A stretch of DNA of 64,000 bases from Linyphia triangularis (Eukaryota; Arthropoda; Arachnida; Araneae; Linyphiidae), in contig OZ021722.1 of the NCBI GenBank assembly GCA_963978545.1, positions 38,457,365 through 38,521,364 of the forward strand. Direction: 5' to 3'. Below, piece after piece: positions 1 through 41,661 of the stretch. Below the pieces are notes generated by a model. It was not told the DNA's origin and made no database searches. It saw only the letters and a list, made by a program, of their open reading frames with translations. How positions within the stretch are numbered: the stretch's first letter is position 1; the number at the start of each line of letters is the position of its first letter. Made by a program: the position numbers and the translations under genes.

Positions 1-321
1 ATTTTATAAAAAAAAATCTATTATTGCATATCATAAGCAATTTTATACATTTATATTTGAAATTTCTACTCGAGTTAAAATAATGCCACTTTGGCCTACT
101 ACCATCAATACAAACATGAACTCTTCAAAGTATATTTTTATAAATAAATATGTTTGCATCTTAATGTACTTCTTGAAACAATTGCACTTTATCAACGGGA
201 TTTTCTTGCACATTGCCTCCAAAATGCTATAATATCAAAAATTTCTTTGACTACGTTTAATTTAACTATGCCGTCTAATTTTGTTTTACAACCAGTTTGT
301 AGAAATCTAATAAAAATTCAG

Positions 322-323
<2 letters not shown>

Positions 324-419
<96 letters not shown>
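324..419. repeat. (TAA)n microsatellite
   Basis: About 32 uninterrupted TAA units. The poly-Asn open frame over it is not a gene. Confidence 0.98.
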
Positions 420-420
<1 letters not shown>

Positions 421-1649
421 GAAAAATATTACCATTTTGTTATACTTTTTTTTTTTGTTGCTAAAATTAAAAATGTGGTTGTACGCAAATCTGTAACTCT
501 CGAATACTCTATAATATCAATAAATACAGAAATGTAAGTAAAAATAATTTTTTATTCAATCCATCATCTCCTTACCGTCATATCAGTATCAAATAATAAT
601 GCACTATAATATTCTAAAAGTTGCTTATTTTCCCATTAGTTAACCGTACAAAGACGGCTGGGTGTTGATTAATCATTGTCTGATATATGCCTCCTTCCGA
701 TTTGAAAATTCTCCAATTTTTGAAATATTGATGAATGTGTTACTCCATTCCGACAATAAGTGTCACTGGTTTGATGTAATAGATAAAAAAATTACAAATA
801 TGACTTAGCGCATGTTGTGGATTATTTTATCTTTCCTATGTTGAACATTTTGTGAAATGAAATAAATTTAAAAGTTAGTTAACGAATCTTATGCTTGATA
901 ATGTCACATACCACTTCACTGAAATGTCTCAAATGGCCTCGCAGCTTTCTGATTATTAACGGAATTCAAAAATTCCAATTTTTTTTACTAAAAAATGCGT
1001 ATGTAACGTATTATAGTATGATTTGTCCCGTTTTTGGGGGAACTTAAGTCATTTTGAAGAACTGGTGTCGCATGCGTAATGATTATAAATTAGCACTAAA
1101 ATAAAATAAAAATAATAAATAAAAAAAATTTTAGAAATAGCACAGAAAACCGATGTTAATTCTTTATATGCATTACCAACTTTTATATTGGATGTTTCAA
1201 AAATAGGTGGCACATATGTAAAGGCAGGTAGAGGGATCAAGAATAAGCATATTTCGTAATAGACATTGTGTGCACAAAAGACGCGTTAAGGTGTTTGAGG
1301 GCTAGTTTAGATCGTATCTGAAAGCAGTCTACTGGGATTATTATACGTGTCAGTCTCTTTTTAATCACCATCCTTGCCATGCGCTCTTACCCTGCTTCTT
1401 TGCAACGCACAACTCCGCATGGAGCAGAACTTTCCTTTTCTTACTACTTATGCTATTTCCTTACACACAATCCCTTACAAAATGTGCTGTTTTCTGTTCT
1501 TTCAGCCTACCTTTAAATTTTTGTCAGATACTTTAGAATTATCCTGTATACAATTGTAACTTATTTAAGTAATTTTGGGCTCAGATCTTTCATAGAATTT
1601 GACTGTGAATAAAGCATCGTTTTCGAAATTGTTTTTTCCCCCAAAAAAC

Positions 1650-2080
1650 TTGATAAGAAAGCATTATTATCGAAAACAAGTCTATCTACCATTACAGCTC
1701 GATTAGACGAAGGCCAATGCGTTATTCAGAAAATTTTGCCTGACACAAACAAAATTGGAGTTAATATAATGGATTCAAAGACATTAACATGACATGTTTC
1801 TTTTATAATTTATCATCAACTTTAACATAAGAAAGTCTCAGTTATTAAATAAAAATTGTATTTGCTGATGATGTGGTATTTGGATCTGAAGTACTTCACT
1901 AGACCGTGTGTAGAAGTGGTCATTTAGTGACAGATCCAAAACTTTATAGAATGCATTGTCTACGACAATGAGCCTATTGCCTAAGTTTCAGTTCGATTGG
2001 ATTACATCAAACTGCTTAAATAGTTCACCAAAATTTTTGACCACCACAAGCACACATACAACATAAGTTAATATAAATTA
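1650..2080. repeat. interspersed repeat family, copy A (partial)
   Basis: Contains GATTAGACGAAGGCCAATGC, ATAGAATGCATTGTCTACGA and AAGTTTCAGTTCGATTGGAT, matching the later copies, and ends near a CACACATACAACATAAG block. Confidence 0.6.
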
Positions 2081-3757
2081 ATTTGAAAATACTTACTCGT
2101 ATATAAAAGACCACCTGAGATTTATTACAAAATGTATGCATCTTTCTTGATTTTTTTTCTGTACGTTGATGTATAAAAATAATATTTAAAAAAATCATTA
2201 AATATGCAACATTTACAGCTGATTGGAATTGTTCACTTTGTATTTTGACTTATTTAAAATTGAGACTTATGCTAAGAAAAAAGAATACAACAACTAAACA
2301 ATCAACAAGAATCATATGAAACTCTACTTTTGGGCATAATCAGATATCCTAAACTGAAATATTGATAAAGGTAAATGTTTGACTGGAGGTGAGATAAGGC
2401 AGTAGAGAATGATAATAGATATTTGCATTGTATTTTGTCATTACGTAGGGTATATGACAAAAGTGCAGTTACTTTTTAAGGTAAGTGATGTTGCTAATAT
2501 TTCAGGAAGAATTGCCCGCACTTCCTTGGCAGTCTTTATTGATTTGAAAGTTATAAAGGTTTTTTTTTTTTACTCTATGTTTATCTATCCTTTCAATGAT
2601 GTCTAATATTACGCAATAAAACTTAAAAGTGTTTTAAAAGAATTTTCAGCGGAACTTTATTCTTCAAGAAAATGATGTGTATTTAATTTATTGTATCAAC
2701 GAGATTACTTAGCTTTAAAATAATTAATTTGTTTTAATTTATGAAGATACTCTTTTGGTTGATTACTTACATTTTAAATTGCAATAATTTTATTGAAATA
2801 GTATTGAACAATTTTCTAACACTTTCGGAGAACCAGCGAACGATAATTGACACTTTATTTATAATTCTGCACAAGATTAAAAATGTACGACTAATTAAGA
2901 GAAGATTTGTTGGGTAATATAAAAGCTATACAAAAGTAATCTTAAATGTTGATTATTAATTAAAGACTTTAATAATTGGATGATTTTGATGATTTTATAT
3001 GATTTTAAAGCTTGCAAAACCAATTCAAAGAAAATGTAAGATGTCGAATTAGCACAAATTAGCTGCCAAAGTATTTCATGGTAATATAAGTGAGTAAAAT
3101 TTAAACATAGATTTAATTTAAATAAGTTAATAACAATTAAACTTTCTAAATATAAAATAGGAACAAATGATTTCTTAATGATCAATGATTTAACTCTATA
3201 ATAATTAGTTTGTATTCATTGTACATTCTTTCTCTATGAATGTTATTTAAAATGTGAAACATTTCGATTTCGGGCGTACAAGTCATTTTTAACTCGTAAT
3301 ATTGTACAGTAATCCTATCATAACATTATTTCGGTAACAAATAATAAATAAAAATATATTTTTGCTCCTTCCTCTTACTTAATATTTATTTGCTATTTTA
3401 AAAGCAAATCGGATAGGCAAAAGTATTTTATGACGTTAATCGATAAGTAACATGTCTAGCGGATAAATGTTTATTGTCCGTTTGATAAAGTAAATATAGT
3501 GATTGCCCCAATAAAAGTTTTCTATTTATCTGATAAAAGACTTTGAAGTGTTAATACTAAAGATAGAATGTTCCGTTGTTGATTATTCTTACCAAAAATT
3601 TTTTGTACACAAAATTAAACAATTGTGGCATTAAAATACATGAGGTTTTGACATCCTCATCAGTGTGAAGAGAGAGAGACAAGTGTCAGCTCATGTGTCG
3701 GAACTTCGTCATCTGATCAAGTTCAACATTACACGGCGTATTTCTATGTATTAAAGC

Positions 3758-3795
3758 TATAAAGTTGCCGCGCAGTATTGCCTTAGTGTATCTTA
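3758..3795 (+). promoter_or_regulatory. possible SSUH2 core promoter (TATA-like)
   Basis: TATAAAG lies at 3758-3764, and a TTAGTG initiator-like site follows about 25 nt later. This would give a 5' UTR of about 220 nt. It is the only good TATA-like site near the first exon that I saw, but AT-rich DNA makes chance matches common. Confidence 0.28.
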
Positions 3796-3963
3796 GCGCC
3801 AGGAAATATATATCCAAAGCAGCCAACCGACATCATAACGTAACATAATTCAGACTTCTATTACCAGTTAAATCAATCTGACATTAAACTGCATTAGTAA
3901 TAAATTCATAAAGTAATATTAAACTTTTTACAAGGTGAAACACTAGCTGGTATCAGACTGGAG

Positions 3964-3969
3964 ATGTAA
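3964..3969 (+). promoter_or_regulatory. start-stop element ATG-TAA in presumed SSUH2 5' UTR
   Basis: ATG is followed directly by TAA, 40 nt upstream of the SSUH2 start codon. If it lies in the 5' leader, it is a minimal uORF of the start-stop type, which can stall scanning ribosomes. Confidence 0.35.
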
Positions 3970-4009
3970 TAAAGAACTGCACTGGGGATCGGAGCATCAA
4001 TCAAGAAAA

Positions 4010-32416
<28,407 letters not shown>

Positions 32417-32833
32417 GGACATTTGAAGAAATATTTTTGTTTACTTGAAAGTACATCCTCATTGGAGTTTTGTTTTGCTATTTACTATGCATATGAAAAT
32501 GTACTGGCAGTTAAGTGGCTACAAATGATAATAATACCGAACTAGCTTTCTTTTCTTTGGAAACTCACGTTTTTTGTGATTATAGAATATGGAATAGTTT
32601 CTCAATAGTCAAACAACGAAGAAGAAATAGAAAATTCATCTTATGTATATTAGTCATATATTGAAATATATTATTGAAAAAATCCATATGATTTTTTTAT
32701 AAATTTTTTTAACTGTATACCGGGATCAAATCTTTGTATGTTGAAGCTCAAATATTATTATTCATTACTATTTTTTAATATATTGTGTCGTATCAGCTTT
32801 ATACAAAAGAATTCAAGATAAATAACGATCCTC

Positions 32834-32839
32834 AATAAA
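32834..32839 (+). terminator. candidate SSUH2 polyadenylation signal
   Basis: AATAAA lies about 420 nt after the SSUH2 stop codon and is the first such hexamer downstream. A second lies at 32907-32912. Confidence 0.35.
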
Positions 32840-35800
32840 TTCGTTCGTGCTGCCATCTGCTAGAATAATTTCTGATTAAATCAAATATCAACCAGTAAGA
32901 AAATATAATAAAGTATAAGAATACAAATACACGTTACGCAATTTTCTAACGATTTTAATGTGCAAAAAAATAACAAAAATAATAATAATAATTTTGTTTG
33001 CGACTTACATGAATTCATAATTATTATCATAAAGTATTCTCAAGGAAATTGTTATTTTTATAGATTTTGAGTATTACACGACTATAACTGTGATGGGAGA
33101 TTTTGGGGTAATGCAAATAATTGCAATCGAGTAAATGTTTAGTGAAAACCACTAAAAGTAATAATTGATTTTCGTGATTTACGGGCCACCGTATTTGTTG
33201 CTTATTCGACACGTTTTGGTACGAAATATCTTAAATCTTATCCCTAAATTAAGTGCATATATTTGATACACTCCTTTCATTTTAATGTATACAGAAGCAT
33301 TTATATCACCATAGGATAAAAATATAATAACTATTTTTGGTAATTAAATTTACTATCATTAGACGATTTTAAAATATAAACAAGACCTCCTAAATAAAAC
33401 ATGGTCATTAATTCGATTGACGCTGTTTAGAACATGCATAAATAAACATATCTTCATTAAATTTTGTATAGGCATTACTGAAACAATAGGGAAATAATAT
33501 GTTAAAATAAATATAAAAACAATTTAAAAAAATTGGATTTCATTAAAAATAGAATTTTAATTATTTAAAATATAATATGAATAATAAAATATATGAATAA
33601 ATAAAACTATTTGCTTAAGAGAATAGTTCACATATTTAAAAATAACTTTTCAATGACCACAATTATAAAACATACTTAGATATAAGAATATATTTTTTGC
33701 TATTTGCACTCAGGAAAACTTTGACAGTTTGAAATTAGCAATAATTCACTCTAAGCCGACCATATTTAAAATGTATTGGATTGCAGTTGGTTTTAGTATC
33801 AAACTTCATTCATAACTTCCTCAATAAAGTTCGGAGCGTAAATTTAACTGCCAACTTCCATTATAAGTTCTCAAAGAGCCTGGTGGTGAAATTTTAAAAG
33901 TTTTAGTTTCTTCATACATCAATTCCTCAATGTCTAAATAGCTGCGTAAAACAATTTCGTACTTAAAATTCTAAGTTTTAAGCAAAAGAATATTAACGGA
34001 AATAGATAATAAATTCTTAACTTTACTCTTACAGAAAATATAAATATATACTGCGACGTAGTATCTATCATTTTCTAACTTCATAAACTCACTTTTAATT
34101 GAGAAGAATGGCAGTGGCTTGAAACAATCAAAATATCTAAAAACATTTAAACTGTAGGTGGTCTTAACATCAAATGCCCTCAGACATCTTGAGAACCCCG
34201 ATTCCATTTGTTAATGTAATTCTTGTGGCTTATTATCATCCTGATGTAATATAAAAATGTCCAGTTTGTGTATTTATTATTATGGAATCAATCTGTGACG
34301 ATTAGTCAGATCTTTATTTTTATTACATTGAATTATAATTATGATAAAAAAATTTAGTAGAATAGATTGAAAGATTTTACTTTGATGTTGAGGGCAAGTC
34401 CATATTAGAATGTATTTGAGATTATTAGAATATTAGGTATTAAGATAGTGAAGTAGGGAAAATAAGTAATTGAAGAAGCAGGGAAAAATTATTTAAAGAA
34501 AGCAAGCTACTGAAAAGTATCCTAAGAAGAGTATTATTTGATGATGACGATGGAGGTCAAGAGGACACCGAGTGGTTTTATTATAAAAAAAGGTTTTCAA
34601 CATAAACATCATAAAAACGATGCACCCATAGCTAAATATGATTTGGTTGGAACATCAAACGCTGTGCTGAAGTTGAAGAAAATATATATTTTCTCATATG
34701 CAAAAATTTTAATTTGTTTCTATATATATTTTTTTATTTTTATATATTTTTTAAAGTTCTCCCTTCCTGATAAATAAAAATCGGGATTATTTTTTAAATT
34801 TAAACAGTTTTTAATAAATCAAGTTTTGTTTTACAGCTAAGTGTCCCGTTCATCCGATTACATCAGGCAAGCTAATCACTTGAATACTTTTTAAGAAATT
34901 AAATATTTTTAGGACTTAAACTTAAGGTGATTGAAAAATCATATTATTCACTAGTATAGAGAAAGTTATAACCATGAATGGGGATGTCTTCAAACAACAC
35001 CTTCAAGTCAACGTGTCAAAGTTTGTAAATTTTAAGTATTTAAAATTTTACAAATATATTCCGAATATATACTTTTCTCTCCAAATTTTATAATACGTTT
35101 ACCAACTTATTATAGGTTTATAAAATGTTGATTAAGTTTTAAGCAATCGAAACAAAAAATATTGAAATTTTCACTTAATTTTTTATCACCTTTAGCTCTC
35201 AGATCTGTGATTTTAAAATGTTTCAAATTTCACATTAAAATATATATATGAAAATCTCTACCAGCTATAAACCAGTGAATATTAATAAAAGGTTTCGGTA
35301 TCAATACAAAAGTAGTTGCATCCATCTTTTAGTTAAAAACGCATTTTTATATTTACAACAGTGGTTAGAATTTGTTTCAGAATGATTGAATTTATTCAGA
35401 ATGAATAAGTTTAAATTTGAAATTTTGAAGTTTTAATTTGTTCAGAATGTTTTAATTATAAATATTCAGATAATGGTCCTTTTTTCACAAGCGTAGTCGT
35501 CATTAATATTTCAAAACTTAATTGAAATCAAATTTTGACTTATTAAATTTAGTAAAGTTGCATACCCATCGAAAGCTAGCTCTATCAGCTATTCTGAAGG
35601 CTGTTCTCCTTAAAATAGATGCTAAATTGTTTGCATACCTGCTGGTTAATTGTTAAATTTTTCACGAGTAAATGCATTTGTTTTAGAACAAAGCATTTAT
35701 TTAGTGTTCATGAGCTAGGAAGTTGTGTTTTAAATTCAAAATGCGTGCCGACTATTAGCTTCTCTTTTACCTTGCGCAGCGGGTTGACGACTGATTTGAA

Positions 35801-36383
35801 TTTAACCTTCGTCTCATAACTAATGTCCACGGGCTCGGTACAATGGCAAGCTAATTTTAGAAGATTTTGCTTTTTATGTGTTTTACTGTTGTGGTTGCTC
35901 TCCAGCTATCTTTTTTATAGGCATCCGATGCATGCTGCTTTCAAGTTTGCTTTTAAATTTTAAAAAACAAACATTTCAATATTATTTGTGATTAAAAATA
36001 TTAGGAATCGATCCAAGGCGTTTGTTAAAGTTTTGACGTTTTTCCTTATATATTCACTTAAGCTAAGGAAAATCATGTGTACTTCATATTTTATGAAGGT
36101 TGACTAGGTTTCTAATACTAAAAAGTTTTACACACATTTTTCAAAAACATTTTCTTTCAAAAAAGAAGAAATAACTTTTATATTTTTATGAAATCAAATT
36201 TAACATGTTCCCAATATGATATTTACTACACATTTTATTAAAATGAAACTTGTATTTTTAGTTGTACAATTACAGAATGAAAATGCATTAAAAAAGAAAA
36301 TGGGAATTCCAATTACATAATACAAATAAAAAATTATGTTTTAATTACAATAATTATTAAAATCCAATGATATGGATTATAAT

Positions 36384-36508
36384 AATTATTATAATCCATA
36401 ATTATTATAATCCATAATTATTATAATCCATAATTATTATAATCCATAATTATTATAATCCATAATTATTATAATCCATAATTATTATAATAATTATTAT
36501 AATCCATA
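36384..36508. repeat. 16-bp minisatellite
   Basis: Six perfect head-to-tail copies of AATTATTATAATCCAT at 36384-36479, followed by a variant copy to 36508. The unit contains the near-palindrome AATTATTATAATT, so strands can form short hairpins. The (ATT)n tract begins about 60 bp later. Confidence 0.95.
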
Positions 36509-36554
36509 ACCATGATTAGCATTAAAAGTTCAATGTCACAATTGAGGCCGTTGA

Positions 36555-36784
<230 letters not shown>

Positions 36785-38817
36785 AATAAAATTTGCATAC
36801 TATGAAATGTTTCTTGTAATGTATGTGAGGATTTAAATGTATTAAGAGTTGTCAATATGTCAATATCATATGAATGAGACCAATATTACTCGCTTTCTTA
36901 CAGCTTCATTACATGGCATTGCATAGTTGTCACTCTAAAACATATCAGCCATGCATCAATACTTTTTCACAGTACAGAATGACACTGTGAATGTCATCGC
37001 AACACGGATTTCTCAATCACTACATCCGACAAACAAATTAAGAACACCCAAATGAACCAATAGGTGGTGAAACAGGAAACCGATCACAACTCCAATCACC
37101 TCCAATTTGTCCATCTCCCGGTCATCAGCAAGGCAAGGTCACCTCATCCGTCCACTCTGCTAACTTCACGGATGTTCGGCAACCGTATTTTTTTATGCGT
37201 GTTTACCTATTTCTCCATGTTAAACAGCACTTGTCGAGAGAGTGGGATGCTCCAAGAGTGGGCTCCAAGAAGAGGGGGCGAAGTAGTTGACCTTGTGGGA
37301 CCACCTCCGCCAAAGAGAATGGTTGCATTCCTCATGAAGCAGCCATCCACTTCTGTGATGTTTTTCTCTGCAGGTTTGTTGTGATTAAGAAATCAGTCGC
37401 AATTTTTGTAGCGACCACCCACCTCTGATGTTGCCTCTTGAGTTGTTAATTGAAGGATATATGGATCGTGTTTTTGCTGTGTTTGTGGGTCATGCCTGAT
37501 TTTATTAAGTTGGTCGGTCGTTGAGAGTTTCTTTGATTCAAGTTTTCTACCTGAGTATTGGTGAAAGAAGTTTACATTGGACAACGTCTTTAGATTAACA
37601 GACCTTGAAATAGTCTCTGGTATATATATCAGGTTACACTGAGCCGTAATATGTTTGATTTAATTGTTAGTCGTAAGTGTTCTAGGAAAAGTAATCTCAA
37701 AGGATATTCCAATGATTTTCAATAGAAATAAAACACCAGCTGCTTCTAACTAAACTACGGGTATTTATTTCAAAAACAATAAAATGTACTCAGAAAAAAG
37801 ACTTGAAAGAGGGATCAAATTGAATAACTTTAGATTTCAGCTCCTGTTCTGATTAGTCCTTAATTCATTCAGATTGTTTATTCATATTTTTTAGGCACAC
37901 TAATAAAAGCAGCAAAGTTGTCGTTTATTCCTATGCTTATTTTCAAAGCTTGTAATTATAATGAGGGCTCACCACGCTTATTATAATCAGGGGTGCTTGC
38001 TGACGCTTACCAATCCCGCAGTGCTACGGCTTCACACTCTTTATCAGGTTTGCCCATAAAACATTTAATGATAAATTACTTTCCCTTACACAACTCATCG
38101 AAACAATGGTTTTTCATAAAATGTGATGGAAAAAGAGTAAGCTTCCGTTACCAGTATATCAGTTGACACATCAGTTGGAGACAAGCTTAAATCTTTACAT
38201 GTTTAAATGACGCGTAAAAGCATCGACAAGCCAAAGTATTAACGGTTTGTAATTAGAATTATAAATTATTTGAATGTTGTTAGTTCAGCTCCAAACAAAA
38301 CTACTAAAATTTACTGCTGTTTTTAATGAACATTTACAAAGTCAAAAATCATTTCTTAACAAGCCTTTAAAATCCGAATAAAATTCCTGGATAACATGAT
38401 GATGAAAAAAGTCGCAGAAACTGCATTTTAATGAATCGCCGGAAAATAAATCCTGCATTTGAATGTAAAACCAAAAAACAATCAGTATCCCAATAACAAA
38501 AAACATTTTTAAAAGCAAAATTTGAAACCATTCGATTTTAAACAAATGAGTCATTAATTTCATCTAAATATGTGGTTTATAAAAAATACCACAAATGTAA
38601 ACAGTAGATTGTTGCCCACTCATATCATTAAGAAATCAATGCCGTAATGAATTAAACTAACTAAAAAGTTATTTTTTTAAGTTTTGGAACATTTTGGCAA
38701 ATATACAGTTCAATCTCCTTTAAATGATCATAATCATAAAAAGTTGGTTAAATAGTTTAGATGGAGTGATTAACACAGAAAAAAAATCTTTCCTATTATT
38801 TTCCTAAATCTGTCCTA

Positions 38818-38857
38818 TATATATATATATATATATAATATATATATATATATATAG
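38818..38857. repeat. short (TA)n tract
   Basis: About 40 bp of TA repeats with one interruption in the centre. Confidence 0.9.
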
Positions 38858-39251
38858 ATTACAAATGTCTTCTTTGTAATGAGATCAACAGCAGACACGT
38901 TTGCTTTCAGTTTAAATGTGTGTGAAATGCTAATATTTAGAATTTAAGCTTAATTAGAGACCTAAAGATATACCTTAAACATTAAATATCATATATACAA
39001 CCGTTTACCTTCAACATGAAAATTACGTATTAAAATTTTCAAAACAAATCTGTTAGAGATAATGAATAAGACAAATGGTCTCACTAAAGTTGTTCAATGT
39101 GACCCATTGTTTTTCTCTCGAACATATTTTTAATAAATATCCATAGTTTAGCTCGAACTAACCGTTATTTAACTATTTAAAAAAATATCTGCATTACTAT
39201 TTGAGATGATTGTACACTTTAATTTTTAGAGCTTTCTGCATAATATATATA

Positions 39252-40677
39252 TCTCTATATATAAGGCAAAGCCATCACTCACTCACTCATTCACTCATCA
39301 CTTATCCTCCCATTTCCCATATAGTCACAGCTCTGAAAATTGGTATAAATGTCAACAAAGACAAATATAGAAAAGTAAGCTATTCCGATGTCGATTAATC
39401 AACTTTAAGAGGTCGAATATGGGTCAAATTTTCCAAATGATGGATATTCGAATATCCCTTTCCAATATAGTCACAACTTTAATATTTGGTACAAATCTCA
39501 AGAAGAACAAACTGAAAAAAAGTAAGCTATTCCGATCTCTATTAACCAACTTTAAGGGGTCTAAAAGCTGTCAAATGTTCCAAACGAGGGATATTCGAAT
39601 GCCCCCTTCCAATGTAGTCCCAACTCTGATATTTAGTACAAATGTCAAGTAGGAGAAAAATAGAAAAAGTAAGCTTCTCCGATGTCGATTAATCAACTTT
39701 AAGGGGTCGAAAAGGAGTCAAATGTTCAAAACGGTGGATATTCGAATATCCCCTTCCAATATACTCACAACTTTAATATTTGATTTTAATGTCAAGAAGA
39801 ACAAACATTGAAAAAGTAATCTATTCCGATCTCGATTAACTAACTTTAAGGGGTCGAAAAGGGGACAATGATCCAAACGATGAATATTCAAATGTCCCTT
39901 TCCAAAGTTATCACAGCTCTCGCAGTACAAAAGTCAAGAAGAGTAAACATTGAAAAAGCAAGCTATTCTGATCTCGATTGACCAAATTTAAGGGGTAAAG
40001 TTCCGAATGGGTGGTATTCAAATGTCCCATTTACAATGTACTCACAACTTTGTTAGTTGGTACAAATGACAACAAAGGCAAGCATAGAAAAAGTAAACTA
40101 TTCCAATGTCGATTAAGCAATATTAAGGGGACGAAAATGTGTCAAAACGTTCTAAAAATTAAATATTGAAATGTCCTTCTTCCAATGTAATCACAACTTA
40201 GAAATATGGTACCAAGGACAAGCACAGTTAAAGTAAGTTAATCCAATACCGATTAATCACCATTAAAGGGTCGAAAAAGGGTCAAAGGTTCTAGACGAGG
40301 GATATTCATATGTCCCTCTTTCAATGTAGTCACAGCTCTGATAGTAGCTCTGATCTCGGTAGAAATGTCTACAAGGCCAAGCATAGATAAAGTTAGCTAT
40401 TCCGCCATCAATTAAATAATTTAAAAAGGGCAAAAAGGGGTCGAAACGTTCAAACCACAGGAGGAACATCTCAATGTCACACTTTCAATTCAATCACAAC
40501 TATGAAATTTGGAATCAAGAGCACATTCCAATCTCAATTAACTTATTTTATTTGGTCGATAAGGGGTCAAACTTTCCAAACGAGGGATATTCAAACACCG
40601 GATTGTAAAATGAATGAATGCCTTTTGATTATTAAAATGCACATGATAAAATTTCGTACACCCGGGTGTTCAGCTAG
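39252..40677 (+). mobile_element. non-autonomous Helitron-like element, copy 2
   Basis: It starts TCTCTATATATAAGGC after A and ends TTCAGCTAG before T. The palindrome CACCCGGGTG sits 6 nt inside the CTAG end, the usual Helitron 3' hairpin. The interior is about nine diverged tandem units of the same kind as copy 1. No Rep/helicase coding is present. Confidence 0.8.
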
Positions 40678-41430
40678 TTTGGAATAAAACTCAAATATGA
40701 TATCTGCTTTTTCAAAAAAAAAAAAAAATAATAATAATTCTAAGTATGAAAACGTTAGTGGATACTAAACTTTCACATATATTTTGTTAATGTTGAAAAA
40801 ATGACTTACTGAATGAACTTTCATGAAATACATAAAATGTGCTCAAGTTTGAAAGCAAAATACAAATTCCTATCTTGCCAAACGCTGCTTGGACCACAAA
40901 AAGAAATAATTGTATAAATAATAATTACATATTATAATATAAAGAATATTATTTCAATATTAAAGCAAATTCTGATTTCTAATACAGAAAAATTAATAAT
41001 CTTAAGTATTTATGCATTAAAAAATACGTATACTTATAAAATATGTAAATACTTCATAGAGGGTGGCCATGACCGAACGGAGGAAGTTTAAAACCGGGTT
41101 CAAAAGAACTTATCTTCCCAAAATTTGGTACACATGCCATTGAGAATATGTGAAAATTATATTTAAACATACATATCGTTCATAATTTATACCCCGACAG
41201 GTCGAATTATATGACTTTACGGAAGAATTTATGTGGAAGGATTTACAGTCTGATACTTATATGAATACTCATACTTACTGGTCGCTTATATGGAAGGGTT
41301 TACAGACTGAACCGTAGACGTCTGAACAGTTGAAAGAAATTTTAAAACAAAAGAAAACATTTCGATGAAGTTTTCAATATGTATCGTGTAATTGTTGTTC
41401 TAGAACTGTCATTATAGCTAAAAATTATCC

Positions 41431-41661
<231 letters not shown>

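Larger units (their letters stand above)
1..3640. other. 5' flank of SSUH2, no gene seen
   Basis: AT-rich DNA with the (TAA)n tract and the repeat copy at 1.65-2.08 kb. Short open frames show no family signature. Confidence 0.6.

Noticed and set aside
154..537. Open frame with a poly-Asn run
   Set aside because: Created by the (TAA)n microsatellite. There is no domain and no splice context.
36384..36508. CRISPR-like array of short repeats
   Set aside because: Units are directly adjacent with no unique spacers, so it is a minisatellite. CRISPR is not expected in a eukaryotic genome.
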